A stretch of DNA of 62,383 bases from Salipiger mucosus DSM 16094 (GTDB lineage: Bacteria > Pseudomonadota > Alphaproteobacteria > Rhodobacterales > Rhodobacteraceae), in assembly GCF_000442255.1 (NCBI RefSeq), contig NZ_KE557281.1:186622-249004 (forward strand), given 5' to 3'. Positions 38,848-47,242 of the stretch are shown in pieces. The stretch's first letter is position 1, and each line of letters opens with the position of its first letter. Made by a program: the position numbers and the translations under genes. The notes under the pieces are model-generated. The model ran no database searches. It was given only the letters and a program-made list of their open reading frames with translations, and was not told the DNA's origin.

Positions 38848-40521
38848 ATGAATTTCAAGACCGCACTACAGCGCCGCGGCGAGCGTGGCCTCAACCTCAT
38901 GGAGGTCGGCATCGCGCTTGTCGCGGTGACCTTCATCGTCATGCAGATCATGTCGATGCTCTCCGACAATGCTCGGACCCTGAAGTCACAGAGTGATGCC
39001 GAGAAGATGACGACGATCACGGAAGCCTCCGAGCGCTACCTCTCGACATACCGAAGTGATCTGCTCGCGGCCACTGGCGGCGGCGGCACTCTCGCGATCC
39101 CGGCAGGCCGCCAATGCGCAGGCTGTGCGCAGCCGTCTTCACCGGCCGGACTTCCGACAATCCAGGATGCCGGTTTCCTTCCGGACCTGTTCGTCGACAC
39201 GAACAGCAACCAGCAAAGCCATGCGCTTCTGGTGAAGCAAACCGCCGGCGGTGATCTGGAAGCGGTCCTGACGTCCTATGGCGGCTCCACGATGAGCGAT
39301 GAGAACGTCGGCCAGGTTTCCGCGCTTCTCGGAGCGGCAGGCGGTGGCGTTTTCAACAACGACGCCATCGGGGCCACCGATGAAATTTCAGGTGTCCATG
39401 GTGGATGGGGCGATGACGTTTCGAACTGGAATGCATCCATCGACGGCACCAACGTGCAACCTTCACCAGGGACGGTTCAAGTTTCCATGGGCCTGGCGGA
39501 CGTCGTCGGTGTCGGTGCCAGCATAGATGAGGACAAGTTCCTCCATCGAGAAGACTCTTCCGCCCCTCTGAACGGCATGGAGACCGACCTGCACATGGAT
39601 GGGGACGGGACCGAGCACAATATCGATGGTGTGAACTATATTCAGGCCAGAGAAGTTCGGGCGACCGAAGTTCGGGCAGCGGCCATGATCGATACGACAA
39701 CTGGCACTCCTCATCCGGATGGAGAAACCTGGGAGGTCAACCCGACGCACGGAACCTTCTTGAACCGCCTATATGCGGAACAAATGAACCTTGACGACAC
39801 AAAGTATCGAAACGACAAAATCGTATGGGGTGCGACCGGCACCATTGAAGGTCCCACTGATTTCACGGATGACATCACGGTGCAGGACGTCACAGCAGAC
39901 AACGTCTACGCCACGAACAGTGTCCAAGCGGCATCCATGTCCTCTACCGGGGATATTGCTGCCGACGGGAACATCGAAGTTGGGACCGTAACGCCTTCAG
40001 GGACCGGAAACATCTTTGTCGAGAACCGCGGGACCTTTGACCAAATCTACACGAACTCACTCGCGAACGTGGAGAACCTTCGCGTGAGAGGAGAGATCTA
40101 CGGCGACATCAGCTTCGGCTCCGGTGGCGCGACTTCCGTGGATTTCAACTTCGGAGGCACGACTACCTACATCGACGGAGCCGGTATTCATACAGACGGC
40201 TCCGTCGAGACCTCGAACCTGTACTTCACGTCGGACCGGCGCCTGAAAACAGACATCGAGGACATTGACGGGGACATGATTTCCGAACTTCGCCCGCGCG
40301 CCTTCACCTGGAAGGATGACGGTGGCAGCGCGCTGGGCTTCATCGCACAGGAAGTCGAGGAGGACTTTCCGGAGCTCGTCCGGACCGATCCCGAAACCGG
40401 CATAAAGTCGGTGAAGTACACCGATCTGATTGCCCCACTGGTCGCCAAGTCCCAGTCGACGGAGGACGCTCTGGAAGCCCTCACCGAGCGCGTCGAAGAG
40501 CTCGAAGACGCAAACCGATAA
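38848..40521 (+). CDS. Type IV prepilin (PilV-like) fused to an S74 chaperone domain
   Basis: 557 residues, GAGGAA before the ATG. GERGLNLMEVGIALVAVTFI has a type III signal: cleavage after G14, Glu at +5 (E19), then the hydrophobic pilin helix. Residues about 45-250 resemble a PilV/shufflon-type minor pilin. About 250-460 is beta-repeat rich (TGDIAADGNIEVGTVTPSGT), like a phage tail fibre. From S462 the end is a peptidase S74 intramolecular chaperone: SDRRLKTDIEDIDGDMISEL, RPRAFTWKDDGGSALGFIAQ, EVEEDFPELV and a closing coiled coil. S74 domains trimerise fibres and cut themselves off with a Ser-Lys dyad. Predicted pilus-tip adhesin. Confidence 0.8.
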   Translation: MNFKTALQRRGERGLNLMEVGIALVAVTFIVMQIMSMLSDNARTLKSQSDAEKMTTITEASERYLSTYRSDLLAATGGGGTLAIPAGRQCAGCAQPSSPAGLPTIQDAGFLPDLFVDTNSNQQSHALLVKQTAGGDLEAVLTSYGGSTMSDENVGQVSALLGAAGGGVFNNDAIGATDEISGVHGGWGDDVSNWNASIDGTNVQPSPGTVQVSMGLADVVGVGASIDEDKFLHREDSSAPLNGMETDLHMDGDGTEHNIDGVNYIQAREVRATEVRAAAMIDTTTGTPHPDGETWEVNPTHGTFLNRLYAEQMNLDDTKYRNDKIVWGATGTIEGPTDFTDDITVQDVTADNVYATNSVQAASMSSTGDIAADGNIEVGTVTPSGTGNIFVENRGTFDQIYTNSLANVENLRVRGEIYGDISFGSGGATSVDFNFGGTTTYIDGAGIHTDGSVETSNLYFTSDRRLKTDIEDIDGDMISELRPRAFTWKDDGGSALGFIAQEVEEDFPELVRTDPETGIKSVKYTDLIAPLVAKSQSTEDALEALTERVEELEDANR

Positions 40522-40527
40522 TCGGTT

Positions 40528-40555
40528 GCGGCGCCTGCGGGCGCCGCTTAAATTT
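40528..40555 (+). terminator. Terminator of the prepilin gene
   Basis: GCGGCGCC (40528-40535), a TGCG loop, and GGCGCCGC (40540-40547) form a perfect stem followed by TTAAATTT. It lies six bases after the stop. The next 220 bases (40556-40775) show no gene or repeat that I can support. Confidence 0.7.
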
Positions 40556-40779
40556 CAGGCCTCGTCCGATCTCATTGTCGCTACCTGGGACGACGAGCCT
40601 TTCGGAGATCCGGTGCGATACGCCGTCTTCGAGAACTTCCTGTTCCACCGATGTTGTCATGGATTGCCCGGATCCCACGGACTTACGCACGAAATTTCGA
40701 AGTATTTTCATGGCGTTGAGCAACCATTGAACTGATCGACGTTCATTCAGAAAGAGTTCGAGAAATGATAAGAGCAGTA

Positions 40780-40808
40780 TTGACGTCTATCCATTATAGC
40801 GCTAAAAA
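40780..40808 (+). promoter_or_regulatory. Candidate promoter and operator of the KfrA-like gene
   Basis: TTGACG (40780-40785), a 17-base spacer and TAAAAA (40803-40808) resemble a sigma-70 promoter. The palindrome TAGCGCTA (40797-40804) overlaps the -10, as expected if the KfrA-type protein represses its own gene, which is known for KfrA of RK2. Confidence 0.45.
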
Positions 40809-40840
40809 AGACCCACAGCACAAGGAAGACTTCAAGGACC

Positions 40841-41491
40841 ATGGCAAAGAAATCCACCGCCGTCGCCCACAACCGGATTGCAACCCGCGAGAAGGTTTTC
40901 CAGGCAGCGTCCATTCTCGAAATGCAAGGCGTCAGCCTGACTCTGATGAACGTTCGCAATCAGATCGGCGGTGGCGGCTTCAACACCATCAGCGCTCTGC
41001 TCGATGAATACCGGTCGACCAATGGGAAGAAGTTGCCGCCCAAGGCCCGTCGCATCCAGTCGGCGGCCGTCAATCAACTGTGGGACATCGCCGCCGAGAT
41101 CACGCGTGAGGAATTTTCGGAAACCGAAAAGGCGCTGAAGGACAAGCTGGCGGCGGCTCTGAAAGATCTCGAAAACGCGCGCGCCGTCACCGCAGAGGTT
41201 GCGAAGAACGCCGACATCACCGCCAATGAGCACCGCAGGCAGATCTCGCTCCTGCAGGGCGAAACCCAGGAAGCCAAGGACCGCGCCGATCAGTTCGAGC
41301 AGAAAGCCCGTCGCGTGTCGCTTGCCGAGAAGAAGGCGAAGGACGAGGCACAGCGTGCAGACGCCGCCGAGCAGCGCGCTGCCGTTGCCGAAATCGATCT
41401 CGAAGGTGCCAACGCCGAGATCAATCGCCTAAAGGCCCAGCTCGCCGCCGCCCGCACCGGAAAACCGGTCGCCCTCAAGGAAGCCGCCTGA
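40841..41491 (+). CDS. KfrA-like plasmid DNA-binding protein
   Basis: 216 residues. The N-terminal domain TREKVFQAASILEMQGVSLT, LMNVRNQIGGGGFNTISALL and DEYR is the KfrA_N helix-turn-helix. The rest (about 85-205) is one long Ala/Glu/Lys coiled coil (NARAVTAEVAKNADITANEH, KARRVSLAEKKAKDEAQRAD). KfrA of IncP plasmids is an autorepressor that multimerises and helps plasmid segregation. This is the clearest plasmid-type gene in the window. Its 3' end overlaps an opposite-strand gene. Confidence 0.8.
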   Translation: MAKKSTAVAHNRIATREKVFQAASILEMQGVSLTLMNVRNQIGGGGFNTISALLDEYRSTNGKKLPPKARRIQSAAVNQLWDIAAEITREEFSETEKALKDKLAAALKDLENARAVTAEVAKNADITANEHRRQISLLQGETQEAKDRADQFEQKARRVSLAEKKAKDEAQRADAAEQRAAVAEIDLEGANAEINRLKAQLAAARTGKPVALKEAA

Positions 41492-41859
41492 TCGCGGCAT
41501 GCCGACGGACTGGTGATCTGGGACTCGTGGATGGAGTGCTCCATCGACGGATCATCTTCGAGAGCCGCGATTACCCTCTGGTCATTGAGCGCATATTTCA
41601 GGGCATGAAAGCAGGCTTCCCCGGCCAGCGCGAATGCCTCCGCTTCCTGCATCCGCCGGGAGGGAGCCCGGCGATCCCACTTCACCGCGGCATCGAGGGC
41701 ACTATCCTCGCGCGGGCCGCTGACACCGCAGGCGTGGCACACGGCCTGGTAAACCGAAGCGTCGCCTTCCGGCCGTTCGATGGACGTGACGGATGTCTGG
41801 TCACTGGCGCACATCGGGCAATCCGCGAGATCGGTTGTCTTGAGAAGCGTTTGATCCAT
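41290..41859 (-). CDS. Lar-like zinc-ribbon protein
   Basis: Start ATG at 41859 with GGAAGGA on the complement. Residues 1-70 match the Lar (restriction alleviation) zinc ribbon: DCPMCASDQ, YQAVCHACGVSGPREDSALD, AAVKWDRRAP, with two C-x2-C pairs. The middle (QEAEAFALAGEACFHALKYA) is a plausible helix. The last 65 codons run antisense to the KfrA coiled coil and are Ser/Ala/Arg-rich, so that part may be fortuitous. Lar modulates type I restriction in Rac prophage; the role here is unproven. Confidence 0.5.
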   Translation of the reverse strand: MDQTLLKTTDLADCPMCASDQTSVTSIERPEGDASVYQAVCHACGVSGPREDSALDAAVKWDRRAPSRRMQEAEAFALAGEACFHALKYALNDQRVIAALEDDPSMEHSIHESQITSPSACRDQAASLRATGFPVRAAASWAFRRLISALAPSRSISATAARCSAASARCASSFAFFSASDTRRAFCSN

Positions 41860-42004
41860 ACTCTTTCCTTCCGCACGTCGGCAGCCTGCCTGGGAGGCCG
41901 CGAATTCAATTAATTCTTACACCGCCATCCTGAATAGATCAAGGATAAGTTGACAAATGGCGCCGTTCGACCAAATTGGAAACAAAGGATAGCAGGAGGG
42001 CGCC

Positions 42005-42889
42005 ATGTCCGGACGCAATGCACGATACCAATTTTTCTTCCGGGAGACGGCCTCGCGTATCGGCGAGCGCCCCGTCAGCATCGCTGCCGGCCTGGTCGAA
42101 GCCCCGGCCGGCAGCATCGATCCCCGCGTCGTTCACCAGTTCGCACCGAACCGGGGAGAAAACGGTCGCCTCGACAGCCTCTCGATCCTGGAACACAAGG
42201 TTCCGTTCCAGTCGGTCGACGCGAACGGCACGATGTCGGATCCCGTTCTCGCATCGGACCCGGACCATCTTCTCGAGTCTCCGATCTGGCCGCTGTCCCA
42301 GGTGTTCGATCTCGGGGCCCTGCAATTCCGGAAGGTCGACATTCCCCCGGCCGAGGATGGTAACGAGGTCTTCGCGACATTCGGGATGGTCGGTGCGCGT
42401 GGCCTAGCCCTCGACTACACGAAAATCTCAGTGTTCGAAGGCGAACACAACGACATCGAGCCCAAGCAGTTCCGCGGTTATCTAGGTCATGACGTTCTTC
42501 CGGAACGCGACGTCCCCGACATGGATGAGGACATGCGGGGCGAGCCCATGAAGGCACTCTGGCGCAAGCCGCTGTGGGGTTTCGGACCCGAGCCTTACGT
42601 GATCCCGACATTCGCATCGCGCGAAGAGGTCTCTGCCTGGACGGAAATCGCGAACCGCATCGGCGACGGGGCCGAGATCGATGAGTTGCCGGACCGGCTT
42701 CACCGTTGGATCGGCGTCCAGCGCGACGAGGGATACGTCCAGGTTACGCGATATCTGCACGAGAACTACCCCGATTACTTCGAGAATGCATACGCGCCAC
42801 GGACGGCCGCGCAAGATGCCGCCCACAGCGAACGCATGAAAGAAGCAGTTCGGGAAACGGTCGCGGCGCCAGTCGGCATGACACCGTAA
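42005..42889 (+). CDS. Orphan protein, 294 aa
   Basis: AGGAGG precedes the ATG at 42005. The protein is soluble with mixed alpha/beta content (RYQFFFRETASRIGERPVSI, ALQFRKVDIPPAEDGNEVFA, LHRWIGVQRDEGYVQVTRYL). No signal, membrane segment or motif recognised. A strong terminator follows, so it is probably monocistronic. Confidence 0.5.
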   Translation: MSGRNARYQFFFRETASRIGERPVSIAAGLVEAPAGSIDPRVVHQFAPNRGENGRLDSLSILEHKVPFQSVDANGTMSDPVLASDPDHLLESPIWPLSQVFDLGALQFRKVDIPPAEDGNEVFATFGMVGARGLALDYTKISVFEGEHNDIEPKQFRGYLGHDVLPERDVPDMDEDMRGEPMKALWRKPLWGFGPEPYVIPTFASREEVSAWTEIANRIGDGAEIDELPDRLHRWIGVQRDEGYVQVTRYLHENYPDYFENAYAPRTAAQDAAHSERMKEAVRETVAAPVGMTP

Positions 42890-42929
42890 CGACCGGCTCT
42901 CGATGTACCAAAATGCTGTCTCGCACAAG

Positions 42930-42975
42930 GAATAGCGCCGAAATCCTCTCCCCAGGCCGGCGCTATTCTTTTATA
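42930..42975 (+). terminator. Rho-independent terminator
   Basis: GAATAGCGCCG (42930-42940) and CGGCGCTATTC (42958-42968) form a perfect 11-bp stem with a 17-base loop, followed by TTTTAT. It separates the 42005-42889 gene from the phosphatase cluster. Confidence 0.85.
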
Positions 42976-43024
42976 CTTGAACATCAGGGCAGGCCCGTTT
43001 ATCCTTTGGAAAGGAGGGAATTTC

Positions 43025-43924
43025 ATGGACCAAGACTGGAAGCAACTGCCCGGCGATACCGGGGACGAGCACGTTTTCTGCATCGGCGACGTGCATGGCG
43101 AGCTGGCATCCCTGGATGCCGCGCTGGGCAGGATTTCCGACCTCCCGAAGCACGGACCGACCCGCCTCATCTTCCTTGGCGACCTGATCGACCGGGGCCC
43201 AGCGCCGCTGGAGTGTGTTCAGCGTGCGTGGCAGGCAGCCGACCACACCGGCGTTGACGAGGTGATCGTACTTCCTGGCAACCACGAACTGATGCTGCTC
43301 GGCTCTCTCGGCGGCGCTCCCGACGAGATGTCGCAGTCAATCAACGAAGGGATCTGGCTCGCCAACGGCGGCATGTCTGCCATCAAGGAGCTCGAGGCCA
43401 ATGGCTGCGATATGTCCTCGCGGGAGGTCATCCTCGAGGAGCTCCAGAAGGCGCTTCCGGAGGACTTCAACGAGGTCATGCTGTCGCGGTCGCACGTGAC
43501 GCAGGGAGACATGGTGTTCGTGCATGCCGGCGTGCATCCGCATATCGACATGGACACCTTCCTGGCCGAAGACCCCTTCGCTCACGACAACTGGGCCTGG
43601 ATCCGCGGCGACTTCCTCCATCATGAAGGTGGATGGGACGCGGAGCGCCGGCGCGTCATCGTCCACGGACACACACCCTGGGAGCAGGATGTAGGGTCCG
43701 CCATGAAGGGCGCATTCAGCGAGCGCAACCGGGCCTGGCGTGCCGGCGAAACCATGCGCATCGACAGCCACTTCGAAACGGCCGAGGGCGCGGACATGGT
43801 CGAGAGCCACCGCCGGATCAACCTCGACAGTGGCTGCGGGAAGGCGACGACCACCCTGCCCTTCGCGGAGTTCTTCGACGGCAATGTCCGACTGCATGTC
43901 GTCACGCCGCAGGAGAAAGGATAA
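43025..43924 (+). CDS. PPP-family protein phosphatase, first copy
   Basis: 299 residues; AAAGGAGGG precedes the ATG. The metallophosphoesterase motifs are complete: FCIGDVHGE, LIFLGDLIDRGP, VIVLPGNHE, VFVHAGVHP and IVHGHTPWEQD. This is the PrpA/PrpE-like bacterial and lambda-phage PPP type, with two metal ions. It could remove phosphate from proteins or act on Ap4A-like nucleotides. It heads a coupled cluster of four genes with an HD hydrolase and a paralogous phosphatase. Confidence 0.88.
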   Translation: MDQDWKQLPGDTGDEHVFCIGDVHGELASLDAALGRISDLPKHGPTRLIFLGDLIDRGPAPLECVQRAWQAADHTGVDEVIVLPGNHELMLLGSLGGAPDEMSQSINEGIWLANGGMSAIKELEANGCDMSSREVILEELQKALPEDFNEVMLSRSHVTQGDMVFVHAGVHPHIDMDTFLAEDPFAHDNWAWIRGDFLHHEGGWDAERRRVIVHGHTPWEQDVGSAMKGAFSERNRAWRAGETMRIDSHFETAEGADMVESHRRINLDSGCGKATTTLPFAEFFDGNVRLHVVTPQEKG

Positions 43925-43930
43925 TGGAAG

Positions 43931-44059
43931 ATGCTGATCTGGTACGGGCCAACCTGGTTCGCGGAGCGGAAACGGAAGGGCAAACGCCGGTATCCGGTCC
44001 AGACGCGGGTGGATGCCTACCGGCGCCGCATCTTCATTCCGCTCCGCCATCCGGAATGA
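43931..44059 (+). CDS. Small basic protein, 42 aa
   Basis: ATG at 43931 to TGA at 44057-44059 encodes MLIWYGPTWFAERKRKGKRR, YPVQTRVDAYRRRIFIPLRH, PE. It starts seven bases after the phosphatase stop and overlaps the next ATG (ATGA), the coupling pattern of a real operon gene. An alternative frame starting at 43924 would instead extend the HD protein by 44 residues; the short basic frame reads as more natural, and its overlap supports it. Function unknown; nucleic-acid or protein binding is a guess. Confidence 0.45.
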   Translation: MLIWYGPTWFAERKRKGKRRYPVQTRVDAYRRRIFIPLRHPE

Positions 44060-44577
44060 GCGAAACCACGATCCAACTGCGCTCCGGCGCATACTTCGAT
44101 TTCGCAAATCCGTCGGCGGTGGAACTCTGCATCGAGGACATTGCCCAGGGCCTTGCCAGCACCTGCCGGTTCGGCGGCCACTGCTGGCCGTTCTACTCGG
44201 TCGCCGAGCACAGCGCTCTCGTCAGCTACATCGTGCCACCTTACCTGGCGATGATCGGCCTGATGCACGATGCGGCCGAGGCCGTGCTTGGCGACATCCC
44301 CAAGCCGCTCAAGCGCCTACTGCCGGACTACTGTCGCATCGAGAAGGAAGTCGAGGCGGCACTCGCGCGGCAATACGGCCTGCCCGGCTTCAAGCCACCC
44401 CTGGTCAAGAAGGCGGACATCGCGATCCTGCGCACGGAGCAGATGCAGCTCTTCGTGCCCGACGACAAATGGATCGAGACAAAGGGTGCGGAGGCTGCGA
44501 ACGTAAACATCGAAGCCTGGACACCGGACGAAGGCCGCGAGCGCTTCCTCGAACGCTACTACGAGCTTGCCGCATGA
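44056..44577 (+). CDS. HD-domain phosphohydrolase (YfbR-like)
   Basis: 173 residues from ATG 44056, overlapping the small gene's stop. HD-superfamily features: FGGHCWPFYSVAEHSALVSY (His of the metal site), IGLMHDAAEAVLGDIPKPLK (the HD pair with the GD-x-P-x-PLK motif of the YfbR 5'-nucleotidase group), and a later KKADIAILRTE. Likely a dNMP/NMP phosphohydrolase. Such short forms occur in phages and plasmids. It overlaps the next gene by four bases. Confidence 0.8.
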   Translation: MSETTIQLRSGAYFDFANPSAVELCIEDIAQGLASTCRFGGHCWPFYSVAEHSALVSYIVPPYLAMIGLMHDAAEAVLGDIPKPLKRLLPDYCRIEKEVEAALARQYGLPGFKPPLVKKADIAILRTEQMQLFVPDDKWIETKGAEAANVNIEAWTPDEGRERFLERYYELAA

Positions 44578-45524
44578 CCGGACACTGGGAAACGACAACA
44601 ATGCTCCGCCTGGAAACCAGCGGCTGGAAGCCCCTGCCCGGGACGAGCGGGCCCAACCATGTATTCGCCATCGGCGACGTGCACGGGCGGGACGATCTTC
44701 TGAAAGCCGCCCTCGAGGTGATCGCCGGAATCGAGAAGGCCGGCGCCACGAAGAAGGCCATCTTCCTCGGTGACCTGATCGACCGCGGGCCCGGCGGACT
44801 CAAGGCGCTCTCGGTCGCCCGTTGCGCATGGGACTACGCCAAGGTGGAAGATCGTGTGCTGCTCTTCGGGAACCATGAGATCATGCTCTGGGAGGCCCTG
44901 AACGAGAGCCAGCCGCCCCGGAAGGGACAGCCCACGCAAAAGGGCGACCGAGCGCGCAGGTTCGAGATCTGGCGGCAGTGCGGCGGGCAGGCCGTGATCG
45001 ACGAGATCGAGGCGCTGGGCTATCCCGCCTCGACCGGTCCGGATCTCGTCTCGTCCTTGCGCAAGGTGTCCACCGGAGATCCATTTCGAGACTTCCGCTC
45101 GCATCACGTCGAGGGGGATCTCTTCTTCGTTCATGCAGGCATCGATCCCCTCGTCGACCGGGAGCACTTCCTGAAATCGCCCAAGGCCCGTTATGCTTGG
45201 GTACGGCTTCCGTTCCTGATCCACTAGGGCAGCTGGGACAAGACCGGTCGCGAAGTCGTCGTGCACGGACACACCCCGTGGAGCCACGACCCGCTGTCGT
45301 CAGACTGCGAAGACGAATTCATCCGGTTCGACCTCCCCGATGACCAGATCCCAGAAAGCACCGTCGGGCGCTTCACGCTCGACGCGGGCGACTTGGTATC
45401 CCGGGCCAAACGGATCAATCTGGATGCCGGCTGCGGCTTCCGGGACGAGATCCGGCCCAACCCTCTGGTCTTCGCGGAATTCTTGGATGACCATTTCAGG
45501 ATGCATGCCGTCCACGCACTTTGA
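44574..45524 (+). pseudogene. PPP-family phosphatase, second copy, with in-frame amber codon
   Basis: Starts at ATG 44574 (ATGA overlap). Motifs FAIGDVHGR, IFLGDLIDRGP, LLFGNHE and FFVHAGIDP are intact. At 45225-45227 a TAG interrupts the frame, which continues GSWDKTGREVVVHGHTPWSH to a stop at 45522-45524. The paralogue reads AWIRGDFLHHEGGWD where this reads AWVRLPFLIH-stop-GSWD, so the TAG stands exactly in place of a Glu codon (GAG to TAG). The cut protein lacks the last metal-binding HGH. Either a recent nonsense mutation or amber readthrough. Confidence 0.8.
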
Positions 45525-45550
45525 CGGATGCAAAACAGGAGACGCCAACG

Positions 45551-45841
45551 GTGTCGACCACCACTGCGAAACCATCGGAGCGCGAGGGCTTCGTTTACAT
45601 GCTGGCCACCTGGGATGGAGGCAGGCCACGCACCTATGTCGGTTGGACCTATGACGTCGATGCGCGCCTGGCCCGGCACAATGCCGGACAGGGCGCCAAA
45701 GCCACCAAGGGGAGGGCCTGGCGTGTGATCCATGTGGAGTCCCATCCATCCAAGCAGGCAGCCATGTCCGCCGAGTATGCCCTGAAAAAGGATCGGCCCC
45801 GAAGATCGCGTCTGTCCAGGCAGGCGCTTATTCGCGGCTGA
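45551..45841 (+). CDS. GIY-YIG nuclease domain protein
   Basis: 96 residues from GTG 45551 (AGGAG upstream); a TTG at 45521 overlapping the previous stop would add ten. The fold signature reads GFVYMLATWDGGRPRTYVGW (GIY...YIG as VYM...YVG), with R/H residues in LARHNAGQGAKATKGRAWRV and Glu in AAMSAEYALKK. It is the single-domain YhbQ/SLX1-like type that binds or nicks branched DNA. Likely the last gene of the phosphatase/HD run. Confidence 0.85.
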   Translation: MSTTTAKPSEREGFVYMLATWDGGRPRTYVGWTYDVDARLARHNAGQGAKATKGRAWRVIHVESHPSKQAAMSAEYALKKDRPRRSRLSRQALIRG

Positions 45842-46019
45842 GCGTGCGTTTTCTCATTCGCGATTTCGCTACCAGATGGGAATGCTGGTGAAGGTAACAC
45901 ACTGATACTTGCCGCCTTGCGGGCTTGGCGTGTCGTGTTTCCCCAATACCAACTGACACGAACAATTCGACTGCGTCGGTTGTGTCCATGCTCGCATTTT
46001 GAAGGTGCTAACTGAACCG

Positions 46020-46048
46020 CCCGGGGATCCATTCCCCGGGTGTTTTTT
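46020..46048 (+). terminator. Rho-independent terminator
   Basis: CCCGGGGA (46020-46027), loop TCCAT, TCCCCGGG (46033-46040), then TGTTTTTT. It probably ends the phosphatase/HD/GIY-YIG transcript; the gap 45842-46019 before it holds nothing else I can support. Confidence 0.88.
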
Positions 46049-46118
46049 CCAAGTCATCCTGTTGACTTGCCCCCGCAAATTGGGAAAAAGATCCCGGTTG
46101 TTTTTCAAGTTGTGACGA

Positions 46119-47240
46119 ATGCCCAGGATAGAATCGAAAAATGTAGCCGAGTGCATCCGGCTGATGTACGCCACCCTATCTCCCAATCCAGACTGGCAAT
46201 CCTTGTTTCGACGGTGGTGTGAGCTTTTCAATGCAAAGGCCGCGCAGCTGGCAACACTGGATGTCATTTCCGGAGAGATTTCTTATGAGGAGATTTTCGG
46301 CATCACCCCCGCTCCAGAGGTGTACCGGACCTACAAGACAATGGTGGACTCCGACCCGCGCGTCACGGCGATGCAGGCGGCACCCCACAAGGCAATGCAC
46401 TGCAGGCAGATCATCTCGGACGAAACGCTGCACAGGTCGCGCCTGTACCGGGAAATCCTTGAGCCGATTGGGATCGAGCATTCCCTTTTTGCGAACATCT
46501 CTGACGACCAGAAGGTCATTCAGTGCCTGGTCTTCTATCGAGGTGCGAAACAAGATCCCTTCACGGACCGGGACGTCCGGTTTCTTCAGCTCCTTGAGCC
46601 CCATATCAGCCAGGCCGCCGCGATCCGCGAGCAGCTGAGACAGACGGAGGAAATCCAGCACTCGGCGTTCAGTGCACTGGAAAGCACCGGTGTGGGATGG
46701 GCCCTCATCGACGCGGATCGCCGGATCATTTCCGGCAACAACGTGGCCCGCGACCTGACGAGACACGAAACCGGAGACGGAACCGAGACGCTCGTGATCG
46801 GAACGCAGGGCATGATCGATCTGTCGGGGCAAATACGCTTGCTGCGGGCCTCTCCGGACCAGAACATCGCTCTCCTGCACGGCGTGTTCCCCAGTGGCAG
46901 GGTTCTTCCCGTCATCATTGTCAGGAACGACATGGAGCGGTTCGCATCGACCATCGGTTCGCCCCCGGTCGAGACGTTCACGGTGCTCATCGCGACCCAG
47001 GTGAGCGCAGACGACTGGCCACGCATGGAGGTCCTCAGGGAACTCTACGGCGCGACCCGCCGCCAGGCGCAGATCGCCGTCCTCGTCAGCGCCGGCCACT
47101 CGACGGAGGACGCTGCCGAGGAGATGGGGCTCACGGTTGGCAGTGCACGCCAGTACCTGAAGCAGGTCATGGCTGTCCTGGGTGTGGGAACGCGCGGGCA
47201 ACTGTCATCCAAAGTGGCCCGCCTGCTCGTCGCGTCCTAA
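46119..47240 (+). CDS. LuxR-type HTH regulator with a sensory N-terminus
   Basis: 373 residues. A C-terminal GerE-like helix-turn-helix (about 305-370: LYGATRRQAQIAVLVSAGHS, TEDAAEEMGLTVGSARQYLK, QVMAVLGVGTRGQLSSKVAR) follows a PAS/GAF-like sensor region (about 1-180: WCELFNAKAAQLATLDVISG, HISQAAAIREQLRQTEEIQ) and a middle beta domain. It does not have the AHL-binding residues of the LuxR at 25929. It is an orphan regulator, with the ligand unknown. Converges with the next small gene. Confidence 0.8.
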   Translation: MPRIESKNVAECIRLMYATLSPNPDWQSLFRRWCELFNAKAAQLATLDVISGEISYEEIFGITPAPEVYRTYKTMVDSDPRVTAMQAAPHKAMHCRQIISDETLHRSRLYREILEPIGIEHSLFANISDDQKVIQCLVFYRGAKQDPFTDRDVRFLQLLEPHISQAAAIREQLRQTEEIQHSAFSALESTGVGWALIDADRRIISGNNVARDLTRHETGDGTETLVIGTQGMIDLSGQIRLLRASPDQNIALLHGVFPSGRVLPVIIVRNDMERFASTIGSPPVETFTVLIATQVSADDWPRMEVLRELYGATRRQAQIAVLVSAGHSTEDAAEEMGLTVGSARQYLKQVMAVLGVGTRGQLSSKVARLLVAS

Positions 47241-47242
47241 CG

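Noticed and set aside
38848-40840. Shufflon (invertible C-terminal cassettes) at the PilV-like gene
   Set aside because: No short inverted sfx-like repeats or tyrosine recombinase gene could be found next to it.
46176-47201. 341-codon minus-strand frame
   Set aside because: Opposite the LuxR-HTH gene; no start signal or motif.
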